Shown one piece after another: positions 16,659-25,120 of a DNA stretch of 37,884 nt (its first letter is position 1; each line of letters starts with the position of its first letter). The position numbers and the translations under genes were made by a program. This DNA comes from Streptomyces sp. CBMA156 (lineage in GTDB: Bacteria; Actinomycetota; Actinomycetes; Streptomycetales; Streptomycetaceae). The notes under the pieces are model-generated. The model was not told the DNA's origin and made no database searches. It was given only the letters and a program-made list of their open reading frames with translations. The stretch spans positions 1 to 37,884 of the forward strand of contig NZ_MSJQ01000327.1 of assembly GCF_014596515.1 (NCBI RefSeq), read 5' to 3'.

Positions 16659-17353
16659 CCACGCTCGGCCTGCTCGACGGAGTGCCCCTCTCGCGGACGG
16701 CTCTCGACCACCGCCTGACCGCGCTCCGGAGCAGCCCGCGCGCCACCGCCCTGCCACAGCCGGGGAGTTCGGAGGACCAGCAGCTGACCCGGTGGGTGGC
16801 GCAGGTGCTGCTGACGGAGGCGCTGTGCGAGGCGGTGGCCGCGGAACGCGGCCTTCCCGTCCGCTCCTCACTTCCTGCCCACCTCGACCAGCAGGCCGCC
16901 GTCGAACTCGGCTCCATCACGGCGGCGGCGTACGAGGGCAGCGCGGCCGTCCGCGCCGTCTACGAGGCGGTCACCGCCGGTGTCGAGCCCGCACCGGCCG
17001 ACGTCGCCCGTTATCGCAGCATGACCGCCTGTCCTCCGGCCACCCGCTGGCATCTCGCGCTGCCCGACAGCGAGTTGGAGGCCGACCCCGAGACGCTGCC
17101 CACGGCTCTTGCCGAGGCTCTCCGTGCAGCGCCGACGGGTGAGTGGGTCACCGCCGGCCCCTGGAAGGCCGTACTCCTGGAGGTCACCACGCCCGCGCAT
17201 GCCCCCGATCCCACCTCGGCTCTGCGAGAGGCCGCCCGCCGAGCAGAGTTCGTCCGCTGGCTCGATGGGGAGAGGGCCCGACGCCTCACCCTGGTCGAGG
17301 GCCTGGAACACCCGGGAGACCCCGCCCAACCCGACAACCACCACCGCCACTGA
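16655..17353 (+). CDS. Conserved-looking protein of unknown function, weak SurA/PpiC-like N-terminus
   Basis: 232-residue protein whose ATG overlaps the GH38 stop (ATGA), so translation is coupled to the mannosidase. No signal peptide, membrane segment or catalytic motif is recognisable. The opening GLLDGVPLSRTALDHRLTALR followed by helical segments resembles in outline the N-terminal helical part of parvulin/SurA-type chaperones, but no peptidyl-prolyl isomerase core is present and the match is weak. The remainder is rich in Ala, Glu and Arg and ends in a His/Asn-rich tail. Being the last gene before a strong terminator, it belongs to the GH85/GH38 operon. It might assist folding or assembly of the large mannosidase, but that is speculation. 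Confidence 0.7.
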   Translation: MTTLGLLDGVPLSRTALDHRLTALRSSPRATALPQPGSSEDQQLTRWVAQVLLTEALCEAVAAERGLPVRSSLPAHLDQQAAVELGSITAAAYEGSAAVRAVYEAVTAGVEPAPADVARYRSMTACPPATRWHLALPDSELEADPETLPTALAEALRAAPTGEWVTAGPWKAVLLEVTTPAHAPDPTSALREAARRAEFVRWLDGERARRLTLVEGLEHPGDPAQPDNHHRH

Positions 17354-17364
17354 GCACCCACCCA

Positions 17365-17396
17365 CGCCCGCCGCGCTCGCCCGAGCGCGGCGGGCG
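17365..17396. terminator. Bidirectional hairpin terminator
   Basis: A perfect 15-bp stem (17365-17379 with 17382-17396) and a 2-base loop stands between the end of the rightward glycosidase operon (17353) and the end of the leftward acetyltransferase gene (17428). It marks the right boundary of the N-glycan locus. Confidence 0.8.
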
Positions 17397-17427
17397 AAGT
17401 GGCCACGTGGCGGCTCGGGCCGGCCGG

Positions 17428-17940
17428 TCAGCGCAGAGTGCGGACCATGACGGCGTAGAGGGGGGCGTCTTCGAACGGGCGGTGCTCGCCGACCTTCCGG
17501 TACGACCAACGCTCGTACATCGCCTGGACACGGTCGTGGGTGACGTCGACGTAGAGCACGGCCAGCGCCTCGATCCGGTCGGCCAGCAGCGCCTCGTGGG
17601 TCTGCTCGGCAACGCCGAGCTTCCGCCAGTCGGGGCGCACCATGACTTCGGACACGGCGAACGTCGACGGGTCGGCGGGCGACGACATATGAGGGCGCCA
17701 CCACTCGCGGCCGTCTTCGAGCGGAGCGCCATAGGAGTATCCGACCGGTTCGTCGTCGTCGAAGGCCATGGCACAGCTGTAGCCGGACCGGGAGGTCCAG
17801 TGCTTGGCGAACCACGGGAATCGCTGGACGAAGGGGTCGTCGCGTTGGTCCCGATAGGCATCCGCGTGGATGTCGACGAGCAGCTGCGCGTGGTCGACAG
17901 GCAGGCTGCCGGCCTCGTAGCGACGGAGGGCTATCGCCAT
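17428..17940 (-). CDS. GNAT-family N-acetyltransferase
   Basis: 170-residue protein with GNAT features: a central beta strand ending VSEVMVRPDWRKLGVAEQTHEAL (the acetyl-CoA loop, although the canonical Q/RxxGxG/A is degenerate as RKLGVA) and a C-terminal YERWSYRKVGEH strand-loop. It would transfer an acetyl group from acetyl-CoA to an amine; the substrate is unknown. The ATG at 17940 is preferred over one twelve codons upstream because AGAGGAG lies seven bases before it. Its start overlaps the end of the HTH-TPR gene by ten bases, so the two are co-transcribed and translationally coupled. Confidence 0.85.
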   Translation of the reverse strand: MAIALRRYEAGSLPVDHAQLLVDIHADAYRDQRDDPFVQRFPWFAKHWTSRSGYSCAMAFDDDEPVGYSYGAPLEDGREWWRPHMSSPADPSTFAVSEVMVRPDWRKLGVAEQTHEALLADRIEALAVLYVDVTHDRVQAMYERWSYRKVGEHRPFEDAPLYAVMVRTLR

Positions 17941-19196
17941 GGGGTTTCTCCTCTGGCGTGGATTCGGTCGGTCCACTCTCGCGTAGCCGCCGCGCCCGGC
18001 GCCAGGGTGATCAGGCCGCGATGGAAGTCACCGAGCAGCGTGCGGAGCCTGGGCGGAAGCGGGTCGGCGCCCATGAGGGTGTAGACGCCGGTGGCGGTGG
18101 CGGTGGCCTGTTCGACCTCTCCCTGTCCGAGCTGAGCGAGTGCCAACCGGGCCGTGGCGGAGGCACGGTTGCGGCGGAACTGCGCGGGGATTCCGGCCAG
18201 GGCGCGGTGCGACGCGCTCTCGGACTCCGCGCTCTCTGCGAGGTGCTGATGGACGACGGCGCTCAAGGCGAACAACTCCGCTGACCCGTAGAAGTCGGTC
18301 CAGGCCGGCCGCTCGCGACTGTCCGCGCGGCCCAGCGCATCTCGGGCGTGCCCGAGGCAGCGGAGGGCGGTTTGCCGGTCGCCCGCCGTGGAGTGCGCGA
18401 TGGCGGCGCGGGCGTGTCCGAGTGATGCGAGGAGAGGATCGCGCCGGGTTGCTCTGCTCTCCTGGGCGGCGCGGGCTGCCGACAGCGTTGCGGACGGACT
18501 TCCTCGCTGATAGCCCACCATGGAAAGGCAGTTGAAAGCCCGCATTGCGGTCACGTGGTCATTTCCGAGGCCGACGAGGCGCAGAGCCGCCTCGAAATGC
18601 CGCTCCGCGGAGTCCAGGCGGCGGTCGTCGATGCACGAGAATCCGGCGGTGGCGGTGTAGTCGGCGGCCAGGCTGTAGAGGCGCCGCTGGACGCTGTCGC
18701 TGATCGTTCGGTCCACCTGGCCGAGAGCCTGATCGGCTCCGGCCAGCGCGGCTCCCTCCAGTGATCCGTGTCCGCCACGGTGGTCATCGAGCGCGGTGAG
18801 GGCCTTGAGACTCTCCCTGAGCCGGTCGACGTCGGTGTGACCGACGGAGTGGCTTCGGGAAACGGCGGAGGATGGGAGGGCTGCGGCGGCCGATGCGGCG
18901 AGGAAGTTTCGGCGGAGCACAGGTTCCTCCCGTGGTGATCGGGGTTGGGCGGTACGAGGTGGGACGAAGCCGAGTTGCTCGGGCGTGCGCTTCAGCGCGC
19001 GTTCAAGTGCGGTGCGGATTCTGCCTTGTGGCCATCGGGACTGCCCGGAGAGCCAGGTGGCCACTGTCCTCACCGTGAGAGTTCCGGGGCATCCGAGGGT
19101 CACGAGTTCGTGGTTGACCATGCGCGCCAAGCCGGCCCGCGTGAGGCCCAGATCCGACATGACGGCGCGCAGTTCGGGATTTCCTCCCATGCGCAC
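17931..19196 (-). CDS. HTH-TPR regulator with internal Tat-like segment
   Basis: 421-residue protein starting at GTG 19196 (an ATG two codons on is an alternative). Residues 1-75 form a helix-turn-helix domain that includes LTRAGLARMVNHE and TVATWLSGQSRWPQG. Residues about 120-410 are Ala/Leu-rich helical repeats of the TPR type, common in streptomycete regulators. Between them is LRRNFLAASAAAALPSSA, which looks like a twin-arginine export motif but sits behind a DNA-binding domain. Such proteins usually act as cytoplasmic regulators sensing peptides or partners; the target is unknown. A small inverted repeat, CGCAT-N3-ATGCG at 19215-19227, lies just before the start and could be an autoregulatory site. 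Confidence 0.82.
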   Translation of the reverse strand: MRMGGNPELRAVMSDLGLTRAGLARMVNHELVTLGCPGTLTVRTVATWLSGQSRWPQGRIRTALERALKRTPEQLGFVPPRTAQPRSPREEPVLRRNFLAASAAAALPSSAVSRSHSVGHTDVDRLRESLKALTALDDHRGGHGSLEGAALAGADQALGQVDRTISDSVQRRLYSLAADYTATAGFSCIDDRRLDSAERHFEAALRLVGLGNDHVTAMRAFNCLSMVGYQRGSPSATLSAARAAQESRATRRDPLLASLGHARAAIAHSTAGDRQTALRCLGHARDALGRADSRERPAWTDFYGSAELFALSAVVHQHLAESAESESASHRALAGIPAQFRRNRASATARLALAQLGQGEVEQATATATGVYTLMGADPLPPRLRTLLGDFHRGLITLAPGAAATREWTDRIHARGETPWR

Positions 19197-19455
19197 AGCG
19201 TATCCCGATGCTCACGCATCGCATGCGCCACAGGTAAAGAGTGAGTCAGATTTTCCCTCGCGGGGCGCGCTCGGCGGGCCGGCTTTTCACTCGCTGCCGA
19301 CGGTCGATTGGAGTTGAGTGAATGTCAGGAACGGCCGGGTGTTCGCACGCCGACGGTCCATGTCGCGTTGCCGTCTGCCGGTAGCTGCCGCACTTGTGGG
19401 GTGAACAGGAGCTGCCGGCTTCGGCTGACTTCCCATGCCTGGTGATGGAGGAGCA

Positions 19456-19953
19456 ATGGGGTGGAGCCTGATCGTCAGCCCGCTCAGGACCGCGCGGTTT
19501 CCGGTGCCCCTGGACTGGGGTGTCCCGTTGGACGGGGCGGCGGTCCCTCCGGCGCGCAGGCTGGTGGTGAGCATCGTCCGGAGCTGGGGTGTTGCCCTGT
19601 CCGGCGACTCGCTTCAGGAGCTGGAGCTCTGTGCGAGCGAGGTGATCGCGAACGCTCTGGAGCACGGGGAAGCGCGCTGCACGGTGACCGTTCGCCGCGC
19701 ACGCGACCGCCTGCGGGTCGAGGTCTCGGATCCCCGTCCGACGTTCGACCGTCCCGCCGCCGTACCGGAAGCGACCGGCGGGCGCGGGCTGCTGCTCGTC
19801 GACGCCTTGGCCCACGCCTGGGGCTGGCACCCGGCGGGGACGGGCAAGGTGGTGTGGTTCGAATTCCTGGAACCGCCGGAGGGTCCGACCGGCCCCACCC
19901 ACGGCTGGGGCAGAGCGTACGGGCTCCGCCTCCTGCGGCCGGCGGCGGCGTAG
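19456..19953 (+). CDS. RsbW-like ATP-binding protein (anti-sigma-factor-type kinase fold)
   Basis: 165-residue cytoplasmic protein. The ATG at 19456 is chosen because GGAGGAG precedes it; an in-frame ATG seven codons upstream lacks a ribosome site. It shows the GHKL/HATPase fold: N-box ELCASEVIANALEHG, a D-box region DPRPTF, and G-box TGGRGLLLVDALA. This small stand-alone ATPase family is very abundant in streptomycetes and related to anti-sigma factors such as RsbW and SpoIIAB; most members have no known partner. It is divergent from the HTH-TPR gene with a 259-bp gap. No sigma factor or anti-anti-sigma gene is adjacent, so its partner cannot be named. Confidence 0.85.
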   Translation: MGWSLIVSPLRTARFPVPLDWGVPLDGAAVPPARRLVVSIVRSWGVALSGDSLQELELCASEVIANALEHGEARCTVTVRRARDRLRVEVSDPRPTFDRPAAVPEATGGRGLLLVDALAHAWGWHPAGTGKVVWFEFLEPPEGPTGPTHGWGRAYGLRLLRPAAA

Positions 19954-20208
19954 TCCACATGCAGGACCCTCGTCTCCACGGGAGTCGCCACATACTCAAG
20001 GCCCCTTGCGCTCTTCACCACCGAGGTCCGAGGAGATCCATCCGGACACCCGGCGCTGCTGGGCTCGATCACCTACCCGGGCTGAGCCTGCCGGTGTGCC
20101 CCTCTTCGGACCGGCCGTGGGCGGACAAACAGTGGTGGACGTACGAAGCTGAGGGGGTCGGCGCATCCGGGCACCGCGCCGCTCGACCCCGTACAGAAGG
20201 GTTCCACC

Positions 20209-21264
20209 ATGGCTGCCACCTCGTCCGCCGCCACCCCCTCCTCCGCAGGTACGCAGCGTGCCGTGCGGGTCGCCGCCCCGGGCTCGGCGCCCGAGCTGTC
20301 CGAGGTCCCGGTCCGCGAGCCGGGGCCGGGGGCGGTGCGGATCGCCGTCGAGGCGTGCGGCGTCTGCCACTCGGATCTCCTGATCGCGGGTGGTGCGCTG
20401 CCGGGCACGACCTTCCCGGTCACTCCCGGTCACGAGATCGCGGGCCGGATCGACGCCCTCGGCGAGGGGGTGGAGGGCTGGAAGGCCGGTGACCGGGTCG
20501 CCGTCGGTTGGTACGGCGGCAGCTGCGGGCGCTGTGACGCCTGCCGTTCGGGTGACGGCATCCACTGCCCCGAGCTACAGGTGCCCGGCGCGGCGTACCC
20601 CGGGGGCTACGCCGACAGCGTCGTCGTCCCGGCGATGGCCCTGGCCGCGATCCCCGACGGGCTGACCGCCGCCGAGGCCGCCCCGCTGGCCTGCGCCGGG
20701 ATCACCGTGTTCAACGCCCTGCGCCGCTCCGCCGCCGGGCCCGGTGACACCGTCGCCGTCCTGGGCGTGGGCGGGTTGGGCCATCTGGGTGTGCAGTTCG
20801 CCCGTGCGATGGGTTTTCGCACCGTCGCCATCGCCCGTGGGGCGGAGAAGGAGCCGCTGGCCCGCCGGCTCGGTGCCGAGCACTACATCGACAGCACCTC
20901 CGGTGACGTCGCCCAGGCCCTGCGGTCGCTCGGCGGCGCGAAGGTGGTCCTGTCCACCGTCACCAACGCCGCCGCCATGGCCGCCACCGTCGACGGGCTC
21001 GGCCGGCGCGGCGAGCTCGTCGTCGTCGGCGTCTCGGCCGACCAGCTCGCGATCAGCCCGTTGCAGCTGATCACCGGCGACCGCAGGGTCTACGGCCACT
21101 CCTCGGGTACCGCCGTCGACACCGAGGACACCCTGCGCTTCGCGGCCCGCACGGGCGTACGGGCGTGGATCGAGGAGGTCCCGCTGGAGGAGACCGCCGC
21201 CGCGGTGGCCAGGATGGCCGGCGGCCTGGCCCGCTTCCGCATGGTCGTCACCACCGGTCGCTGA
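20209..21264 (+). CDS. Zinc-dependent alcohol dehydrogenase (MDR family)
   Basis: 351-residue medium-chain dehydrogenase oxidising an alcohol or reducing an aldehyde with NAD(P). Catalytic zinc ligands are visible as C53 (GVCHSD), H75 (GHE) and C162 (LACAG); the structural zinc lobe has C106, C109, C112 and C120. The Rossmann motif GVGGLG is at 186-191. Length is normal for the AdhA/AdhP-type bacterial subgroup, and the first about 15 residues are a Ser/Ala-rich extension. AGAAGGG lies before the ATG. The gene stands alone, with a hairpin terminator at 21303-21329 behind it. The physiological substrate is not deducible. Confidence 0.93.
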   Translation: MAATSSAATPSSAGTQRAVRVAAPGSAPELSEVPVREPGPGAVRIAVEACGVCHSDLLIAGGALPGTTFPVTPGHEIAGRIDALGEGVEGWKAGDRVAVGWYGGSCGRCDACRSGDGIHCPELQVPGAAYPGGYADSVVVPAMALAAIPDGLTAAEAAPLACAGITVFNALRRSAAGPGDTVAVLGVGGLGHLGVQFARAMGFRTVAIARGAEKEPLARRLGAEHYIDSTSGDVAQALRSLGGAKVVLSTVTNAAAMAATVDGLGRRGELVVVGVSADQLAISPLQLITGDRRVYGHSSGTAVDTEDTLRFAARTGVRAWIEEVPLEETAAAVARMAGGLARFRMVVTTGR

Positions 21265-21302
21265 CCACTCGGCCGGCGCCGGATTCCGGGCACTGTGGGC
21301 GC

Positions 21303-21329
21303 GGCGCAGCTCGGATCACCGGCTGCGCC
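21303..21329. terminator. Hairpin terminator between convergent genes
   Basis: GGCGCAGC (21303-21310) and CGG (21312-21314) pair with CCG and GCTGCGCC (21319-21329), leaving one bulged T and a four-base loop. It lies between the dehydrogenase stop and the end of the leftward DUF6193-like gene. Confidence 0.6.
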
Positions 21330-21366
21330 CGTCGGCAGCGGCGGCCACGACCCGTGTGGGATGGGA

Positions 21367-21780
21367 CTACCGGTCCGAAGGCGTGCCGTTCTCCCGGAGC
21401 CATCCGGCGATCAGGTGCTCGGCGGCGGTCACCGCTTCGTCGGGGTCGGCGGTTTCGAGCGCCGTGCCGTCGGGCTTGGTGCTCACGTGGTACAGCCCCT
21501 CGGCGGTGAGGGTGATGGTCACCGGGGCGACCACGGCTCCTCCCAGCCCGGCGAGCGGGCCGGTGCTGAAGAGGAGCGAGGTGTGGCTGGTGAAGGGGAA
21601 GAAGCCGCTCAGTGTGCTGCTTCGCGCCCGGTCGACGAGGGCGGCCATGAGGGGAGGCACCCAGGTGGTGGAGTTCCGGGCGTGCTCGTCCCAGTGCGCG
21701 GCCGCGTCCGCCTGGAACTCCCACGCCGATGCGAGCGTCTCGCTTCCCTCGGTGCTCTTTCCCTCGGCCTGGACGTCCAT
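21367..21780 (-). CDS. Small cytoplasmic protein, DUF6193-like
   Basis: 137-residue protein read from ATG 21780, which has AAAGGAGGGG upstream; the longer frame starting at 21828 lacks one. The middle stretch FFPFTSHTSLLFS followed by beta-strand segments and an Ala/Glu-rich helix (DEAVTAAEHLIAGWL) resembles the C-terminal part of DUF6193 proteins found in actinomycetes, some near biosynthetic clusters. The function is unknown. No membrane segment or signal peptide is present, and no neighbouring gene suggests a pathway. Confidence 0.7.
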   Translation of the reverse strand: MDVQAEGKSTEGSETLASAWEFQADAAAHWDEHARNSTTWVPPLMAALVDRARSSTLSGFFPFTSHTSLLFSTGPLAGLGGAVVAPVTITLTAEGLYHVSTKPDGTALETADPDEAVTAAEHLIAGWLRENGTPSDR

Positions 21781-21915
21781 CGTCCCCTCCTTTCGCGGCG
21801 CCGGACCGTGCCGGGCCTGTCTGCTCAACCCCCGGCAGGCCGGCTGTGGTTCCCCGAGGGGGCGGGCGGAGCCGGTGCTGGGGAGGCGGATGCCTCCGGT
21901 GGTTCGAGCGGGGAC

Positions 21916-21945
21916 GGGCCGCCCGCTCTCGGGCCGCCCGCTCTC
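21916..21945. repeat. Perfect 15-bp tandem duplication
   Basis: GGGCCGCCCGCTCTC occurs twice in tandem in the 225-bp gap between the DUF6193-like gene start and the end of the leftward secreted-repeat gene. No coding or regulatory role is evident. Confidence 0.7.
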
Positions 21946-22005
21946 TCGGGTCGGCGCCGGACCGGGCGGCCGATGGGGCTCGCCTTCGGCGTGCAGCCGC
22001 TGTGC

Positions 22006-23271
22006 TCAGCCGGTGGTGAAGTAGCCGGTCAGGTCGGTGATGACGTCCACCGCGCCGCCGGAGTTGTCCATGGAGAAGGCGGTGGAGTCGTGGTCGAGGC
22101 CGGTGGTGGCCGAGCCGGCCACGGTCAGCCCGGGGACGTAGTCGAGGGTGGAGGTGCCCGGGACGCCCCCGTTGGCCGTGCCGGGGAACACTGTGAGGTG
22201 GCCGGCGGAGTCGGCGTTGGTGGTGGTGATGTTGAGCTCCGCGCCCACGCCCTTCGGGTCCACCTCGATGCCGAGCCCCATGTCGGTCGGGCCGGTCATC
22301 TTGTGGCCCGTGGTTCGGGTGTCATTCAGACGGACGGGCGTCCTGAGTGCCTGGAACAGGCCGGTGCCCGAGGGGCTGTAGTAGCCGACGATGTCCACGA
22401 TCACGGTGACCGAGCCGACGTGGTTGTAGATGTCGACCTTCCCGTCGGTCCCGACCGGTACCACGACCCGGTTCGTGACACCGCGCCGGACCGGAACGGT
22501 GACGTCGGATCCCTCGGCCGGGCGCGTCGTGCCGGTCGGGTAGACGGTCAGGAAGCTGTTCTCGGTGCCCTCGGTGGCGGTGACGTCGAGGACCACCGCA
22601 CGGGCGTCCGCGTCGTCGAGTCCGGGTCGGGCGACCTGGATCGAACGGGCGGCGGAGCTGCCGAGGCGGCCGGTGCCGTCGGTCCGGCTGTCGGCGATGC
22701 GCTTCGGGCGCAGGGGGGTGAACTTGTCGGCCGCGCCGGGCACGTAGTACCCGACCACGTCGAGGATGACGTCGGTCGTCCCGGCGCTGTTGAAGATCTT
22801 GACGGTGTGCCGGACGCCGTCCTGGTCGAGTGCGACCGTGACCAGGTTGGAGACCGTCCGGCCGGGCGTGAAGTTGAGGCTGGAGGTGTCCGGGGTGCCG
22901 TCCTGGAGCGTCGATTCGCCACGGACCGAGAGGTAGCCCTCGGCGGTGGGGTTGGTCGCGGTCACATTGACCACGACGGCCGTCGCCTCGTGCGGGACCT
23001 CGCTCACCACCGCCTGGTAGTACTCCCGCGGGCCGAGCGGAGTGAAGCCGTTGTGGTACGGGGTGTTGGCGGTCCGGGTGTCCAGGACGCGGGTCGGGCT
23101 CATCCCGACGAAGCCGGCCGGAGCGGTGAGGTCGGCGGTCCAACTCGGCGCCGGGGCCTGGGCGGTGAGAGCCGGGGCCGGGGCGGCGAGGGCCGGGGAC
23201 GCGGCGAGGGCGGGGACGGTCAGGGTGAGGGCCGTCAGGACGGTCAGGGTGGTGGCGATACGGGCGCGCAT
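22006..23271 (-). CDS. Secreted protein of three DTR-type repeats
   Basis: 421-residue exported protein with a Sec signal peptide (basic MRAR start, hydrophobic core to about residue 29, AXA-type site). The mature part consists of three homologous units of about 120 residues (about 55-180, 180-300 and 300-421). Each opens with a P-x-R-x-x-DTR-type motif (TRVLDTRT, KRIADSRT, VRLNDTRT), contains a VVLNVTAT-like strand, and ends in D-V/L-x-GYY/F. This repeat is widespread in secreted actinobacterial proteins, often attached to enzymes, and is likely all-beta. Here no catalytic domain accompanies it, so an adhesive or carbohydrate-binding role is possible but unproven. GGGGGGAA precedes the ATG. 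Confidence 0.85.
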   Translation of the reverse strand: MRARIATTLTVLTALTLTVPALAASPALAAPAPALTAQAPAPSWTADLTAPAGFVGMSPTRVLDTRTANTPYHNGFTPLGPREYYQAVVSEVPHEATAVVVNVTATNPTAEGYLSVRGESTLQDGTPDTSSLNFTPGRTVSNLVTVALDQDGVRHTVKIFNSAGTTDVILDVVGYYVPGAADKFTPLRPKRIADSRTDGTGRLGSSAARSIQVARPGLDDADARAVVLDVTATEGTENSFLTVYPTGTTRPAEGSDVTVPVRRGVTNRVVVPVGTDGKVDIYNHVGSVTVIVDIVGYYSPSGTGLFQALRTPVRLNDTRTTGHKMTGPTDMGLGIEVDPKGVGAELNITTTNADSAGHLTVFPGTANGGVPGTSTLDYVPGLTVAGSATTGLDHDSTAFSMDNSGGAVDVITDLTGYFTTG

Positions 23272-23396
23272 GCTTGGTTCCCCCCAAGTACGGCTGGTGC
23301 ATTGGCTGTTCCGGATGCTCCGGTATTCGATGGACGTCCGAACCCGCCGGAGGTTGCAGGTCGACCGGAGACTCTTTCGGCCCAGGGGTCGCAGCC

Positions 23397-25028
23397 TCAG
23401 GACAGGAAGCGCCTCGCGTCCCGGGCGGACGGGATCGGACCCTCCTGTGCCGACAGCACCAGCCGCAGGATGCCGAGCAACTGCCCTTCCTCGGACGCCG
23501 GTCGGGGTGACCGCCAGGCGATGTGGCCGTCCGGGCGGACGAGGACGGCGCCGCCGACGGGAAGGCCGGACACCTCGGCCCAGGCCGGGGCCGGCAACGG
23601 GTGCACGGTGACCGGCAGCCCCGCCGCCGCGGCCGTGTCCGCCTGGCGCTGCCAGCCGGGCTCCCCGGTGGCGGTGAGGAGAGTGAAGCCGGGCCCGACC
23701 AGGTCCAGCGTGGACGCCGTGCCGGGCGGACCGTCGAGCCGCAGGTGGGGGAGGCGGGTGCCGGGCGCGCTGTCGGGGTGCTCGTGCCCGGGGTCCAGCG
23801 GTGGCCGTTCGGGGGCGCCGGGCTCGGTGAGCACCGCCGTCGAACGGTACGCGGCGGTGAGCAGCAGCTCGTCGTCGATCCGGTAGCCGCTGCGGGCACG
23901 GGAGTTGGCGAGCGAGATGTCGATGACCTGCCGGGCCACCGGGCGGCGCTCGGCCCCGTAGGTGTCCAGCAGCGCCTCGCCGGCCGTCCCGGCGGTGACC
24001 GCCGCGAGCTTCCAGGCCAGGTTGTCCGCGTCGCCGATGCCGGTGTTCATGCCGTGCCCGCCGGTCGGCGGCACCACGTGGGCGGCGTCGCCCGCGAGCA
24101 GCACCCGGTCGCGGCGGTAGGCCTCGGCGAGGCGGGCGTCCATCCGCCAGGTCATGGTGTCCAGGACGGTGACCGCCAGTTCGGGCAGTCCGGCGGCCTC
24201 CCGGACGAGTCGGGCAAGTACCTGATGATTCGTCAATGCTGCTTCGGTGTCCGGAGATTGCGGATCACAGGGGTACTGGTAGATCCAGTTCCGGTCGTTG
24301 TCGACGGCCAGGAAGCCGCCGCGGCCGGGGGCGGTGAGGAAGTACGAGGCGCTGGCCCGGTCGGCCACCACCTCGCCGAGCGGCGCCTCGAACCGGATGC
24401 TGAGGAAGTGGCCGAGTCCGGTCGGCCCCGCCATGGCGATCCCGGCCGTCTCGCGGACGGTGCTCGACGCGCCGTCGCAGCCGACCAGCCAGTCGGCCCG
24501 GACGGTGTGGCGCCCACCGGTGGCCCGGTCCTCCAGTTCGGCGTGGACGTGCCCGTCCCGCCGGGTGAAGGAGAGCAGCCGGGTGGCGAACCGGACACCG
24601 TCCGGGGCGAGCCGGCGGGCCTCCCGGAGCAGGACGTCCTCCAGGGCGTCCTGCGAGCAGATCAGCCCGGGCGTCGGGGTATGCGCGGCGCCCTCCTCCG
24701 GCGCGGTGCCCTCCGGCTCGGCGCCCTCCGGGGGAGCGGCGGCCACCCCGGTGCGGACGAAGTCCGGGTCGACCAGGTCGCGGCCCCGGTAGAAGAACAC
24801 CTGCGAGGCCGGGAGTCCGGCCGCCCGGACCTCCTCCGCCAGGCCGCACCGCCGGAACACCTCCATCGAACGGGCCGACACGCCACGGGCCTTGGGGTGG
24901 CGCGAGGTGCCCGGGTGCGCCTCGACGAGCAGGTGCGGCACGCCGTGGCCGGACAGCAGGACGGACAGGGTCAGGCCGACCGGGCCGCCGCCGACGATGA
25001 GCACGGGCGTGGTCTCGGGGAATCGCAT
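23397..25028 (-). CDS. Class A flavin monooxygenase (aromatic hydroxylase type)
   Basis: 543-residue FAD-dependent monooxygenase of the p-hydroxybenzoate hydroxylase/polyketide hydroxylase family. It shows GGGPVGLTL near the N-terminus (FAD binding), VGCDGASS (DG motif), and LLAGDAAHVVPPTGGHGMN (second FAD motif). The C-terminal 130 residues form the thioredoxin-like lid typical of longer members, with VLVRPDGHIAWR. It hydroxylates an aromatic compound using NAD(P)H and oxygen; the substrate is unknown. The ATG at 25028 has AAGGAG upstream. It is divergent from a CGNR-type regulator gene, with an inverted repeat between them, suggesting substrate-responsive control. Confidence 0.92.
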   Translation of the reverse strand: MRFPETTPVLIVGGGPVGLTLSVLLSGHGVPHLLVEAHPGTSRHPKARGVSARSMEVFRRCGLAEEVRAAGLPASQVFFYRGRDLVDPDFVRTGVAAAPPEGAEPEGTAPEEGAAHTPTPGLICSQDALEDVLLREARRLAPDGVRFATRLLSFTRRDGHVHAELEDRATGGRHTVRADWLVGCDGASSTVRETAGIAMAGPTGLGHFLSIRFEAPLGEVVADRASASYFLTAPGRGGFLAVDNDRNWIYQYPCDPQSPDTEAALTNHQVLARLVREAAGLPELAVTVLDTMTWRMDARLAEAYRRDRVLLAGDAAHVVPPTGGHGMNTGIGDADNLAWKLAAVTAGTAGEALLDTYGAERRPVARQVIDISLANSRARSGYRIDDELLLTAAYRSTAVLTEPGAPERPPLDPGHEHPDSAPGTRLPHLRLDGPPGTASTLDLVGPGFTLLTATGEPGWQRQADTAAAAGLPVTVHPLPAPAWAEVSGLPVGGAVLVRPDGHIAWRSPRPASEEGQLLGILRLVLSAQEGPIPSARDARRFLS

Positions 25029-25050
25029 GCCGCCACTCCTTCATCACTCC

Positions 25051-25080
25051 GTAACGCTTAATAGGTCGATTTGAAGTTAC
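25051..25080. promoter_or_regulatory. Inverted repeat GTAAC-N20-GTTAC in a divergent promoter region
   Basis: GTAAC (25051-25055) and GTTAC (25076-25080) are mirror arms in an unusually AT-rich stretch between the monooxygenase and CGNR genes. The minus strand carries TATTAA at 25059-25064, a plausible -10 for the monooxygenase. The repeat is a candidate binding site for the neighbouring regulator; arms are short, so confidence is modest. Confidence 0.45.
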
Positions 25081-25120
25081 CATGGTCCGGACGGCACCCC
25101 CGAGACCTCCGAGGCACACC

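Noticed and set aside
19246..19902. 218-codon minus-strand frame opposite the RsbW-like gene
   Set aside because: The plus strand has a full HATPase motif set and a strong ribosome site; the minus frame has neither.
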